Positions 26,581 to 35,446 of a stretch of 64,000 nt of DNA are shown piece by piece. Position 1 is the stretch's first letter. Every line of letters starts with the position of its first letter. A model generated the notes under the pieces. That model saw only the letters and a program-made list of their open reading frames with translations. It was not told the origin of the DNA and did no database searches. Both the position numbers and the translations under genes were made by a program. Origin of the DNA: Serratia liquefaciens (GTDB lineage Bacteria > Pseudomonadota > Gammaproteobacteria > Enterobacterales > Enterobacteriaceae); contig NZ_CP088930.1 of assembly GCF_027594825.1 (NCBI RefSeq), positions 2,107,019 to 2,171,018 of the forward strand, read 5' to 3'.

Positions 26581-27477
26581 ATGGAACCGAATCAAAAGTT
26601 CAAGCTATTGGGCTTTACCCGGCATGGCACCCTGGCCGCCAATGTCATGATATTGGCCACCGGCAAAACCATCACCATGGGGCTCAATGAGCTGGCCGAC
26701 AGCGAAATATCGGAAGATCTGAGCCGCCATGAGCTGCAGGCGCTGTACCGCAAAATCTACGGTAACAATCAGCAGCAAACCGCCTATGAGCTCAGCGATC
26801 GCCATGAACGATCGTGGTACGCCTACCTGATCATCACCGTCGCACTCAGCGTGATTTATATCTTCTCAACCCTGTGTGGCGTCAAACCGATTCAAATTCC
26901 CGCATTGAACCTCATCACTCCCCCGGCAATTTTTATTTACCCCCTCACCTTTATCCTGGTGGATATTCTGAACGAGTTTTACGGGCTGCGGCTGGCCAGG
27001 CGCACCATCATCATCTCGTTTATGGCAAACCTGATTTTCGTGCTGGGCGTCTGGGTCACCACGCTGGTGCCAAGTATTCCGCAGTGGGAATTCAGCAAGA
27101 CCTATGACGGCATCGTCCACAGCATCATGGCGGTCCTGGTGGCGTCGTCTGCGGCCTATTTAATCTCCGAGAACGTCAACTCTTACCTGCTGTGCAAAAT
27201 CAAAGAGCTGACCAACTCCCGCTACCTGTTTGTGCGCGTGATCACCAGTACCGTAGTCGCCTCGGCCATCGACAGCGTGGTGTTTTGTACGCTGGCGTTC
27301 TACAACGTCCTGAGCTGGGATATCATCAAGACCATGATCCTGTCACAGTTCTTGATCAAGGTGGTCTACGCCCTGGTGGGTGTCGGGCCGATTTACGCCG
27401 CTCGCAGCCTGTTTAACCGCTATATCAATACCGATCATGCAAGGAGCAATGAATATGCATATCAAAAAACAAGATAA
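26581..27477 (+). CDS. Queuosine precursor transporter (YhhQ/DUF165 type) with an N-terminal extension
   Basis: A 298-residue membrane protein. From about residue 78 to 290 it matches the YhhQ/QPTR family (DUF165), which imports 7-deazaguanines such as preQ0 and preQ1. Signs are about six helices and the segments [33 protein letters not shown], and the C-terminal [18 protein letters not shown]. The first 75 residues ([16 protein letters not shown] to [11 protein letters not shown]) are soluble and absent from ordinary family members of about 220 residues. I do not recognise that domain. The ATG directly follows the XRE stop, and the 3' end overlaps the queF start by about 20 bases, so XRE, transporter and queF form one operon. 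Confidence 0.87.
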   Translation: MEPNQKFKLLGFTRHGTLAANVMILATGKTITMGLNELADSEISEDLSRHELQALYRKIYGNNQQQTAYELSDRHERSWYAYLIITVALSVIYIFSTLCGVKPIQIPALNLITPPAIFIYPLTFILVDILNEFYGLRLARRTIIISFMANLIFVLGVWVTTLVPSIPQWEFSKTYDGIVHSIMAVLVASSAAYLISENVNSYLLCKIKELTNSRYLFVRVITSTVVASAIDSVVFCTLAFYNVLSWDIIKTMILSQFLIKVVYALVGVGPIYAARSLFNRYINTDHARSNEYAYQKTR

Positions 27478-28297
27478 AATCACCCATCTTGGCGCAAACT
27501 CCGATTATCCGGACCAGTACGCTCCCGAATTGCTCGAGGCCCTGCCACGCTCCCGCGGTCGGGATCTGATCGGTGTAGATGAACAAAATCTGCCGTTCAG
27601 CGGTTTTGATCTGTGGACCGCTTTCGAGCTTTCCTGGCTCAACGCCAAAGGCAAGCCGGTGGTGGGCATTGGCGAATTCACCCTGCCCCACTCTTCCACC
27701 AACCTGATCGAGTCCAAGTCATTCAAGCTTTATCTCAACAGCTTTAACCAGACGCGCTTCGACAGCGTGGAACAGGTGAGTGCCGCGATGCAAAAAGACC
27801 TGTCGCAAGCGGCAAACGGCCAGGTTGGGGTTAAGCTCTATCCGGGGCTGGACGGGTATTCGCCGCAGATCGACAGCCTGCCGGGCATCAATATCGACGA
27901 TCTGGACATTGCCGTGGATAATTTCGACTTTAAGCCGGAATATCTGCACGGCGCGGCAGACCAACAGGGGGACATCGTGACCGAAACCCTGTCGTCCAAC
28001 CTGCTGAAATCCAACTGTCTGGTCACCAACCAGCCGGACTGGGGCAGCGTGGTGATCCACTATCAGGGCCGGAAAATCGATCGCGAGCGCCTGCTGCGCT
28101 ACCTGATCTCCTTCCGCCAGCATAACGAGTTCCACGAGCAGTGTGTCGAGCGCATTTTCAACGACATCAAGCAAAGCTGCCGACCGGAAAAGCTCAGCGT
28201 TTTCGCCCGCTATACCCGCCGCGGCGGCCTGGACATCAACCCGTTCCGCAGCGACTTCGAAACGGCCCCCACTCTCGGTCGTCTGATCCGACAATAA
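27455..28297 (+). CDS. queF: NADPH-dependent 7-cyano-7-deazaguanine reductase QueF
   Basis: QueF reduces the nitrile of preQ0 to the amine of preQ1, a step towards queuosine in tRNA. The protein is of the long bimodular type (280 residues), like E. coli QueF. The catalytic Cys188 lies in [17 protein letters not shown], where the Asp of QPDWGS is the acid partner. The QueF motif [17 protein letters not shown], and the C-terminal [18 protein letters not shown] and [13 protein letters not shown], are present. The ATG at 27455 is eight bases from AAGGAG; an ATG at 27449 is only 2 bases from it. The gene overlaps the transporter. Enterobacteria normally have queF near syd, so this may be a second copy. 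Confidence 0.93.
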   Translation: MHIKKQDKITHLGANSDYPDQYAPELLEALPRSRGRDLIGVDEQNLPFSGFDLWTAFELSWLNAKGKPVVGIGEFTLPHSSTNLIESKSFKLYLNSFNQTRFDSVEQVSAAMQKDLSQAANGQVGVKLYPGLDGYSPQIDSLPGINIDDLDIAVDNFDFKPEYLHGAADQQGDIVTETLSSNLLKSNCLVTNQPDWGSVVIHYQGRKIDRERLLRYLISFRQHNEFHEQCVERIFNDIKQSCRPEKLSVFARYTRRGGLDINPFRSDFETAPTLGRLIRQ

Positions 28298-28308
28298 GCT
28301 TCCCCATC

Positions 28309-28500
28309 AATGCCCCCATGCGGGGCATTCAGGTTGTTGACAAAGGGGGATAAAAGCGTGGTTTTTCCCCCTTTGTGTGTTGCCAGCCGAAAATCAATAA
28401 ATTGATTTTCCTGATTTATTTTCAAAACCTTTAACGCCAGCTGACAAACATTATATGTTTGTCAGCTGTCTCAATGCCCCCTGCGGGGCATTATTTTTCC
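28309..28500. repeat. Cluster of five stem-loops after queF
   Basis: In 190 bases five inverted repeats follow each other. AATGCCCC/GGGGCATT lies at 28309-28329. ACAAAGGGGG/CCCCCTTTGT lies at 28340-28376. GAAAATCAAT/ATTGATTTTC (28389-28410) is perfect with a 2-base loop. CAGCTGACAAACA/TGTTTGTCAGCTG (28438-28468) has 13-bp perfect arms. A second AATGCCCC/GGGGCATT at 28473-28492 is followed by ATTTTTCCC. The last is a good rho-independent terminator for the queF operon. The first and last share the same stem, so the block looks like a duplicated terminator flanking other palindromes. Confidence 0.8.
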
Positions 28501-28582
28501 CCTGTTCATCTCCTTGTTATTTTTCGCCATTACCGTCGTTAGCAACTATCTTCAAAACAAACCTCAGGGAGTTTAACGACGC

Positions 28583-30730
28583 ATGCCTGACTTTTCGCGC
28601 AGAGAAATACTGCGGGCTGCCGCCATCGGATCGGCTTTTTCACTGTTACCCGCCTCGATCCGCAAAGCCTTGGCGATCCCAGCCAATAACCGCACCGGCA
28701 CGATCAACGATGTCGAACACGTGGTGATCCTGATGCAGGAAAACCGCTCCTTCGATCATTACTTCGGCACGCTGCCCGGCGTACGCGGCTTTAGCGATCG
28801 CATAACCATTCCTTTGCCCGACAACCGTCACGTCTGGCAACAGCAAGGGGAAGATCGGCTGGTGCTGCCTTACCACCTGGACAGCAAACGCGGCAATGCC
28901 CAACGGGTAAGCGGTACGCCGCACTCGTGGGTGGATGAGCAATCCGCCTGGGACAGCGGCCGCATGAGCGCCTGGCCGACCTACAAAACGCCGACTTCGA
29001 TGGGCTATTACCGTCGGCACGAATTGCCCTTCCAGTTTGCCCTCGCCGAAACCTTCACTCTGTGCGACGCCTATCATTGCTCGATCCACGCCGGCACTAA
29101 CACCAATCGCTTGTTCCACTGGACCGGCACTAACGGCCCGACGGCGGCCGGGGTCGCCGTAGTGGTCAACGAATGGGACAGCCTAGGCCCATCCGACGTG
29201 GGTTACCAATGGCAAACCTATCCGGAACGGCTGGAAGCCAGCGGCGTCAGTTGGAAGGTCTACCAGTTTTTACCGGATAACTTCACTGACAACCCTTTGG
29301 CGGGGTTCCGTCAGTACCGTGCGGCCAGCGTGAAAGTGGGCAATCCGGCGCAGCCGCCGAAGGACTTTACTGCCTTTGTCCCCTACCGCGACGAGCTGAA
29401 CGCCGAAGCGCCGTTATACAAAGGCAATGGCAATACGCTGCCGGCGGCGGACGGCAACGATTTAGAGGCCATGCTGGCCGGTTTCCGCGCCGACGTGCAG
29501 CAGGGCAAATTACCGCAGGTAAGCTGGGTCATCGCCCCGGCGGCCTACTCGGAACACCCTGGGCCTTCCAGCCCGGTGCAGGGGGGGTGGTTTACCCAGG
29601 AGATCCTCAACGCGCTGACGGAGAACCCCGAGGTGTGGAGCAAAACCGTGCTGCTGGTCAATTATGATGAAAATGATGGCTTCTTCGATCATATGCCGTC
29701 GCCCTCCGCGCCGTCGCTGCGTGAAGATGGCAGCTTCGCCGGTAAATCGACGGTGCCGTTCGACAGTGAAATCTTCCAGCATGTCGCCCCGCCAGGTTCA
29801 CAGGAACAGCCGCCGCCGGACGGCCGCATCTACGGCCCCGGCCCCCGAGTGCCCATGCTGGTGCTGTCGCCCTGGAGCCGCGGTGGCTGGGTCAATTCGC
29901 AGGTGTTCGACCACACTTCGGTGCTGCAATTTCTGGAGAAACGCTTCAAGGTGCATGAACCCAATATCAGCGCCTGGCGACGCGCGGTATGTGGCGATCT
30001 CACTTCGGCCTTTAACTTTGTCGATCCCAACGGGGAAACCTTGCCCAACCTGCCCGTCACCAGCCGCCATTCCGCCGACAGCCTGCGCCAGCGGCAGGAG
30101 CAATTGCCGCAGGTGCCTCTGCCGGCCGCGGACAAACAACAGTTGCCGCATCAGGCGCGGCTGGCACGCCCTTCACGCGCCCTGCCTTACCAATTGCATG
30201 TTGAAGAAACCCTCTATCCCAGCCAGCAATTACTGACGCTCAACCTGTACAACACCGGTGCGCAAGGGGCGGTATTTCACGTTTACGATCGGTTGGATCT
30301 GAATCAGATCCCACGTCGCTATACCGTCGAGGCCGGCAAAGCGCTCAGTGATAACTGGTCCGTGGCGGACGAGTACCACCTGTGGCTGCTGGGCCCGAAC
30401 GGCTTCCATCGTGAGCTGCGCGGCGCTATTGGGCAACCGCAGCCGGAAGTCCGGCTGACGCCACAAGGCGACCAGCTGTCATTAACGCTCACTAACCCCA
30501 CCCGCCAGGCTATAACCGTGACTATCGCCCGCTGCCCTTATACGCAAAACGGCCCCTGGTCGATTGAGCTGCCGGCGGGAGGACGCCACCAGCACGCCTT
30601 TGACGCCAGGGTCAGCGGAGGTTGGTATGATATTTCATTGCAGGGTTCCGGCGACTGGCAGCGCCGGTTGGCAGGACGGCTGGAGACCGGTGAGCACAGC
30701 GTCAGCGATCCGCTGATGGGCAAAGCCTAA
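28583..30730 (+). CDS. Phosphocholine-specific phospholipase C, Tat-exported
   Basis: A 715-residue bacterial phospholipase C of the PlcH/PlcN-type phosphoesterase family (PF04185), which cleaves phosphatidylcholine or sphingomyelin to release phosphocholine. A Tat signal is clear: FSRREILRAAAIGSAF with the twin Arg at residues 6-7, ending near KALAIPA. The catalytic domain opens DVEHVVILMQENRSFDHYFGTLPGVRGF and includes YHCSIHAGTNTNR, NYDENDGFFDHMPSP and the metal-site segment GPRVPMLVLSPWSRGG. Two C-terminal beta-sandwich domains (DUF756-like, about residues 500-715) complete the family length. AGGGAG lies about 13 bases before the ATG. It stands alone between the hairpin cluster and the iron genes. 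Whether it is haemolytic cannot be judged. Confidence 0.9.
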   Translation: MPDFSRREILRAAAIGSAFSLLPASIRKALAIPANNRTGTINDVEHVVILMQENRSFDHYFGTLPGVRGFSDRITIPLPDNRHVWQQQGEDRLVLPYHLDSKRGNAQRVSGTPHSWVDEQSAWDSGRMSAWPTYKTPTSMGYYRRHELPFQFALAETFTLCDAYHCSIHAGTNTNRLFHWTGTNGPTAAGVAVVVNEWDSLGPSDVGYQWQTYPERLEASGVSWKVYQFLPDNFTDNPLAGFRQYRAASVKVGNPAQPPKDFTAFVPYRDELNAEAPLYKGNGNTLPAADGNDLEAMLAGFRADVQQGKLPQVSWVIAPAAYSEHPGPSSPVQGGWFTQEILNALTENPEVWSKTVLLVNYDENDGFFDHMPSPSAPSLREDGSFAGKSTVPFDSEIFQHVAPPGSQEQPPPDGRIYGPGPRVPMLVLSPWSRGGWVNSQVFDHTSVLQFLEKRFKVHEPNISAWRRAVCGDLTSAFNFVDPNGETLPNLPVTSRHSADSLRQRQEQLPQVPLPAADKQQLPHQARLARPSRALPYQLHVEETLYPSQQLLTLNLYNTGAQGAVFHVYDRLDLNQIPRRYTVEAGKALSDNWSVADEYHLWLLGPNGFHRELRGAIGQPQPEVRLTPQGDQLSLTLTNPTRQAITVTIARCPYTQNGPWSIELPAGGRHQHAFDARVSGGWYDISLQGSGDWQRRLAGRLETGEHSVSDPLMGKA

Positions 30731-30763
30731 GATATCCGCACGGGGGTGTTCAAAAAGCGAAAG

Positions 30764-30782
30764 GATATGGATTATCATTAGC
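30764..30782 (+). promoter_or_regulatory. Fur box upstream of the FecB-like gene
   Basis: GATATGGATTATCATTAGC matches the 19-base Fur consensus (GATAATGATAATCATTATC) at 15 positions. It lies 34 bases before the start codon of the FecB-like gene, where it would cover the promoter. This predicts repression by Fur-Fe(II). Confidence 0.75.
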
Positions 30783-30816
30783 CTCTTTATTCAACACCCG
30801 ATGCCCAAGGATCTCC

Positions 30817-31953
30817 ATGCCTGCCGTTCTTATTGCCAAAGCCAGCCGTTGGCTGGCCGCCTGCGCCCTGCTGATGGTCAGCGCCGTACAGGCCGCACCG
30901 ATCGTCGTGACCGATGTCGCGGGTCGAGAAGTCACCCTGCAGCAGCCCGCCCAGCGGGTGATCCTGGCCGATGCCCGCGCGCTGCTGGCACTGAATATCC
31001 TGCATCCGCAGGAGCCGTTGAAAAATATCATCGCCTGGGATAACTCGCTGAAGGTGAAGGCACCGGATCTGGTGGAGGCCTACGCGAAAAAATTCCCGCA
31101 GGTGATGCAGATCCCCACCTTCGATAACCCTTACGTCAGCGATTTCAGCGTAGAAAGCGCCGTTGTCCGCAAGCCGGATCTGATCATTTTCGACATCGGC
31201 CTGCTGGGCAAGCTGAAGGACAGCGGCGTGCTGGCCCAGTTGGAAAAAATCGGCATCCCGGTACTGATTATCGACTTTCGTCAGCAGCCGCTGACCAACA
31301 CCGTCGCCAGCATGCAACTGTTGGGCAAGGTGTTTGACGAGCAGCAAAATGCCGACGCCTTTATCCAGCTCTACCAGCAACGTCTGGATCTGGTACGTCA
31401 GCGGGTGGCTACACTGAAGCCGGATCAGCGCCCCAGCGTGTTTATCGAACGCAGCGCCGGCATGAAAGGCGAGCAGTGCTGCAACACCTTCGGCAAGGGC
31501 AGCTTTGGCCAGTTTATCGATACCGCCGGCGGCAACAACATCGGCAGCAAACTGTTCCCGGAAATGGGCGGTGAGGTGAACGTGGAACAGATGATCGCCA
31601 GCAACCCGGATTTCTATCTGATGACCGGCGCCGACTGGAGCCGAGGTCATAAAGGTACATTGGCGGTTCCCTTGGGCTATGCCACCGATACGGCCATCAC
31701 AGAGAAAAAGCTGGCGGTATTGATGAACCGCACCGGGCTGAACGTGCTGAAGGCGGTCAAGGAAAAACGCGTGATGGCGATCTACCACCAGTTCTATGAC
31801 ACGCCGCTGAATTTTATTGCGGTCGAGGCCATCGCCAAACTCCTGCACCCGGACTTATTTAAAGATATTGATCCGCAAGCGGATATTGAAATGGTGCACC
31901 ATAAATTCACCGCGCTGGATTACAGCGGCGTGTTTTGGGTCACCGCAAAATAA
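30817..31953 (+). CDS. FecB/FhuD-type iron-siderophore binding protein
   Basis: A 378-residue periplasmic substrate-binding protein of the type III (TroA/BtuF-like) fold. A signal peptide ends near LLMVSAVQAA. The mature part begins PIVVTDVAGREVTLQQPAQRVILAD, the usual start of siderophore-binding proteins, continues with KPDLIIFDIGLLGKL and RPSVFIERSAGMKGEQCCNTFGKGSFGQFIDTAGG, and ends HPDLFKDIDPQADIEMVHHKFTALDYSGVFWV. No permease or ATPase gene follows; the next gene is a TonB-dependent receptor with its own Fur box. The binding protein must therefore feed a transporter encoded elsewhere. Substrate (ferric chelate or haem) is not evident. Confidence 0.88.
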   Translation: MPAVLIAKASRWLAACALLMVSAVQAAPIVVTDVAGREVTLQQPAQRVILADARALLALNILHPQEPLKNIIAWDNSLKVKAPDLVEAYAKKFPQVMQIPTFDNPYVSDFSVESAVVRKPDLIIFDIGLLGKLKDSGVLAQLEKIGIPVLIIDFRQQPLTNTVASMQLLGKVFDEQQNADAFIQLYQQRLDLVRQRVATLKPDQRPSVFIERSAGMKGEQCCNTFGKGSFGQFIDTAGGNNIGSKLFPEMGGEVNVEQMIASNPDFYLMTGADWSRGHKGTLAVPLGYATDTAITEKKLAVLMNRTGLNVLKAVKEKRVMAIYHQFYDTPLNFIAVEAIAKLLHPDLFKDIDPQADIEMVHHKFTALDYSGVFWVTAK

Positions 31954-32044
31954 TCCCCCGCTCGGGGCCCGCCAGCCGGGCTCCGACACCTTTCCCCGCC
32001 ACTTGCTTACCGGTTGAATTATTCCGCAACAAAGCTATTTACTT

Positions 32045-32063
32045 GCCAATAATTATCATTAAG
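32045..32063 (+). promoter_or_regulatory. Fur-like box upstream of the TonB-dependent receptor
   Basis: GCCAATAATTATCATTAAG agrees with the Fur consensus at 13 of 19 positions, including the contiguous ATCATTA half. It lies 53 bases before the receptor start codon, so the receptor appears to be iron-controlled separately from the FecB-like gene. Confidence 0.65.
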
Positions 32064-32115
32064 ATTGTCGTTTCTAAAAAAACACATCCGGGTTCGAAAC
32101 TTTTAAGGCATTATT

Positions 32116-34245
32116 ATGTCAATTCTTTTTCGTCTTTCGCTGTTGGCGGCTTCCGTTGCCATGGCGCTGCCAGTCCTTGCTGCTGATAATAAATCTCAAA
32201 ATGATGCGCCTGCCGACACTATTACCGTCGTCGGCAACTGGCTGGATAACCCGGATACCAGTTCGGTGTTGCTCAACCACCCCGGCGCACGTTCCATCGT
32301 GACCGAACAACAAATGCATGAACAAGGCGACCAGACCATTGCCGATACCCTGCGCGGCGTGCCTGGCGTGCAGGTGCGCGACAGCAACGGTACCGGCGGC
32401 AGCGACATTTCGCTCAACGTCGGCGTGCGCGGCCTGACTTCTCGCCTTTCCCCTCGTTCCACCATTTTAATGGACGGAGTCCCCTTGGCGGTCGCGCCTT
32501 ACGGCCAGCCGCAGCTGTCGATGGCACCGCTGTCGATTGGCAGCCTGCAATCGGTTGACGTGGTGCGCGGCGGTGGCGCGGTGCGTTACGGACCGCAAAA
32601 CGTCGGCGGCGTAATTAACTTCGTCACCAAGGACATCCCAAAAACCTTCGGCGGCGCGGCCAGCGTCCAGACCCAGGGCGCCAGCCACGGCGGCCTGAAA
32701 ACCCTGACCAGCACCTCGCTCGGCGGCACCGCCGACAACGGCTTCGGCGCAGAACTGCTGTATTCCGGCCTGCACGGCCAGGGCTATCGCGACAACAACG
32801 ACAATACCGACATCGACGATTTCATGCTGAAAACGCGCTATGCGTTTACCGATCGCGATGAGTTACTGGCCAATTTCCACTATTACGACGCAAAATCCGG
32901 CATGCCGGGCGGGCTGAGCAGCGCGCAGTATGCGCAAAACCCGTTCCAGTCGACCCGCCCATGGGATCAGTTCGAAGGCCGCCGCAAGGACATGTCGTTC
33001 AAATATAAGCACCAGGAAGACGACAAGCAGTTCGAAGTGCTGACCTATTTCACCGACAGCTATCGCGGCAGCAGCATCGAATCGGAAGGCACCGGTAAAA
33101 ACGCCGGGATGAAGCGTATGGTGTCTTACCCACGCCACTACTCCACCTGGGCGATTGAACCCAGCTACTCGCAGGTCTTCCGTTTCTGGGACATGGCGCA
33201 CGAGATCACCCTCGGTTACCGCTACCTGAACGAAACCATGGATGAAAAAGCGTCCCGTTCTGCCTGGTACAACCCGGCAGATATCGGTTCTACGCCGGAA
33301 ACGCCGGATTACTATCAGCACACCTCCGGCGGCACCGCAGCCCACGCACTGTACATAGACGACACCATCAACGTCGGCAACTGGACGGTTACGCCGGGCC
33401 TGCGCTATGAAAGCATCCGCACCCATGTAGACGATTCGTTCAACAATATCAGCCGCGAGAAGAGCTACAGCGAACCGCTGCCGTCACTGAATGTCATGTA
33501 CCACATGTCCGACGCCTGGAAGCTGTTCGCCAACGCCAACACCTCGTTCGGCAGCATGCAGTACTTCCAGTTGACCAAGGGCGGCAACGGCAACCAACCC
33601 GCACCGGGCCTGACGGCGGAAAAAGCCCATACCTATGAGTTCGGTACCCGTTACGACGACACCATCGTCAAAGCCGAAGCCACGCTGTTCTATATCGATT
33701 TCGATAACCAGCTGCAGTACATCAGCAACGACGTCGGCTGGACCAGCATGGGCGCCACCAAGCACAAGGGTATCGAGCTGGCGCTCAGCTACGATCTCAG
33801 CGAACTGAACCGCGCGCTGGATGGCGTAAGCGTCTACACCAGCTACACCTATACCAAAGCCAGCACCGACAAGGGCGACTTCGCCGGTAAGGATCTGCCG
33901 TTCTATTCTCGCCAGGTGTATACCGTCGGCACCCGCTACGCCACCGGCAGTTGGGTGTGGAATCTGGACAGCTATGCCCAGTCCAGGCAGCACTCGCCGG
34001 GCACCGGGCCGGATTACATCACGCAGGAAAGCGCCGACGGCCAGTTTGGCAACATCGCCGGGTATATGGTGTGGAATATGCGCGGGGAGTATAACTTCGG
34101 GCCGCAGCTGTCGAACCTGACGCTGGGTGCCGGGGTGAAAAACCTGTTCGATCAGCGCTACTTCACCCGCTCTAACGACAACAACTTCGGCAAATACGTC
34201 GGTGAACCGCGCACCTTCTTCGTGCAGGGTTCCGTGGCGTTCTAA
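32116..34245 (+). CDS. FecA-like TonB-dependent outer-membrane receptor
   Basis: A 709-residue outer-membrane receptor. A signal peptide (residues 1-22, ending PVLA) is followed by a TonB box-like ADTITVVG, the plug domain (about 45-170; RSIVTEQQM, LRGVPGVQVRDSNGTGGSDISLNVGVRG, VDVVRGGGAVRYGPQNVGGVINFVT), then a 22-strand barrel ending in GSVAF. It resembles FecA-type siderophore receptors but has no N-terminal signalling domain of about 80 residues. It therefore should not activate a FecIR-type sigma factor, and none is encoded here. It probably works with the FecB-like protein 160 bases upstream and with the TonB-ExbBD complex; exbBD lie at 62-63.5 kb. Ligand unknown. Confidence 0.92.
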   Translation: MSILFRLSLLAASVAMALPVLAADNKSQNDAPADTITVVGNWLDNPDTSSVLLNHPGARSIVTEQQMHEQGDQTIADTLRGVPGVQVRDSNGTGGSDISLNVGVRGLTSRLSPRSTILMDGVPLAVAPYGQPQLSMAPLSIGSLQSVDVVRGGGAVRYGPQNVGGVINFVTKDIPKTFGGAASVQTQGASHGGLKTLTSTSLGGTADNGFGAELLYSGLHGQGYRDNNDNTDIDDFMLKTRYAFTDRDELLANFHYYDAKSGMPGGLSSAQYAQNPFQSTRPWDQFEGRRKDMSFKYKHQEDDKQFEVLTYFTDSYRGSSIESEGTGKNAGMKRMVSYPRHYSTWAIEPSYSQVFRFWDMAHEITLGYRYLNETMDEKASRSAWYNPADIGSTPETPDYYQHTSGGTAAHALYIDDTINVGNWTVTPGLRYESIRTHVDDSFNNISREKSYSEPLPSLNVMYHMSDAWKLFANANTSFGSMQYFQLTKGGNGNQPAPGLTAEKAHTYEFGTRYDDTIVKAEATLFYIDFDNQLQYISNDVGWTSMGATKHKGIELALSYDLSELNRALDGVSVYTSYTYTKASTDKGDFAGKDLPFYSRQVYTVGTRYATGSWVWNLDSYAQSRQHSPGTGPDYITQESADGQFGNIAGYMVWNMRGEYNFGPQLSNLTLGAGVKNLFDQRYFTRSNDNNFGKYVGEPRTFFVQGSVAF

Positions 34246-34247
34246 TC

Positions 34248-34275
34248 ATCAGCGCCCTCTTCGGGGGGCGCTGAT
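34248..34275. terminator. Stem-loop between the TonB receptor and abgR
   Basis: ATCAGCGCCC and GGGCGCTGAT form a perfect 10-bp stem with an 8-base loop in the 31-base gap between convergent genes. No T-run follows, but the stem is strong and its place suits a shared transcription end. Confidence 0.65.
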
Positions 34276-34276
34276 C

Positions 34277-35173
34277 TCAGCGACAGTGCAAACGAAACAG
34301 GCGCGCCAGGTGTGCGCCCATCGGCGTCAGCGTGGTGTCCTTACGCTGAATCAGATAAAACGTCGCCTTAGGTAAGCTTTCTTCCAGTGCCAGCGGTACC
34401 AGATGCTTACCCAGTATTGGATCAGAGATCACATCTACCGATAAAATACTGACGAAATCACTTTGCGCCACCAGGCTGGTGCAGGCCATAAACGTCTCGC
34501 AGGTCACGCTGATTGACGGCGCCATTCCCAAATCCCCGAACAAATCGTGCAGCAGACGGTAGTAGCTGCCTTTGGGCGTCGGCATGGTCCAGTCGCAGTG
34601 CTGCAGCTGTTTCAGGGACGTCGCTCCTTCCATCGGATGCCCCTTGCGCACCACCACTCTGTACTCTTTTTCCATCAGCCGTTCGTACTGTAATTCATTG
34701 TCCAGGCTGCTGGGGTAATAAGTATTGACGGTAAAATCCAGTTCGCCCTGGCGCAGCTCCGGGATCATCGATACCAGCTGTCCTTCGACAATCCGTACTT
34801 TGACCTTCGGGTATTCACGATGAAACTGGGTGATCACCTGCGGCATGACGGTGCGCGCAATGCTGCCGCCTACGCCGATATTCACCGAACCACCCGCCAG
34901 CCCCAGCCGTTGCTGAATATCCTCCTGCGCCACCCGCAGCTCTTCGAGGATCAGGCTGGCATGCTGGAAAAAGTTATCGCCGCAGTCGGTCAGCACCACG
35001 CCCTGGCTGCGGCGGATAAACAGCTTGGCCCCCAGCACCTGCTCCAACTCCTGAATAGACTTGGTTAACGCAGGCTGGGAAAGGCGTGAAGTGCGGCTGG
35101 CGGCGCGGATGCTTCCCTGGCGACTGACTTCTACAAACGCACGTAATTGGTGCAATTTTATTGAGGCTGGCAT
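34277..35173 (-). CDS. abgR: LysR-type regulator AbgR
   Basis: A 298-residue LysR-family regulator, similar throughout to E. coli AbgR. The N-terminal winged HTH is IKLHQLRAFVEVSRQGSIRAASRTSRLSQPALTKSIQELEQVLGAKLF, followed by the effector domain with VNIGVGGSIARTVMPQV, LRQGELDFTVNTYY and WTMPTPKGSYYRLL. It is divergent from abgABT and would bind in the 273-base intergenic region, probably sensing p-aminobenzoyl-glutamate or a product. No clear T-N11-A pair was singled out there. The ATG at 35173 is chosen by homology; no good ribosome-binding site is seen, and a TTG at 35209 is an in-frame alternative. Confidence 0.9.
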   Translation of the reverse strand: MPASIKLHQLRAFVEVSRQGSIRAASRTSRLSQPALTKSIQELEQVLGAKLFIRRSQGVVLTDCGDNFFQHASLILEELRVAQEDIQQRLGLAGGSVNIGVGGSIARTVMPQVITQFHREYPKVKVRIVEGQLVSMIPELRQGELDFTVNTYYPSSLDNELQYERLMEKEYRVVVRKGHPMEGATSLKQLQHCDWTMPTPKGSYYRLLHDLFGDLGMAPSISVTCETFMACTSLVAQSDFVSILSVDVISDPILGKHLVPLALEESLPKATFYLIQRKDTTLTPMGAHLARLFRLHCR

Positions 35174-35446
35174 AGGAAAATGGCGATAACCGTTGTTTAT
35201 CAATAGCAAGATATTGGCATCTTATTTAGCCTGATTCCATTGTGTACATTCGAAAAAAATAGAATATATAACCAAATTCTTATTTCGCTTAATTAAGCGC
35301 ATTTTCTGCGCCGATAAGCGCTATTCACGGCAGTTAGTCACTAAATACGCCTTTTTTTCATTAAATAGCTTCACCGTCTGATTTCAGTTCAGCGCACCAC
35401 TGCTGCCCGGCATTTACCTGGGCGCGATAACTTATGAGATATCAAA

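Noticed and set aside
30787..31848. 353-codon minus-strand frame opposite the FecB-like gene
   Set aside because: The plus strand has a signal peptide, binding-protein motifs and a Fur box; the minus frame has none.
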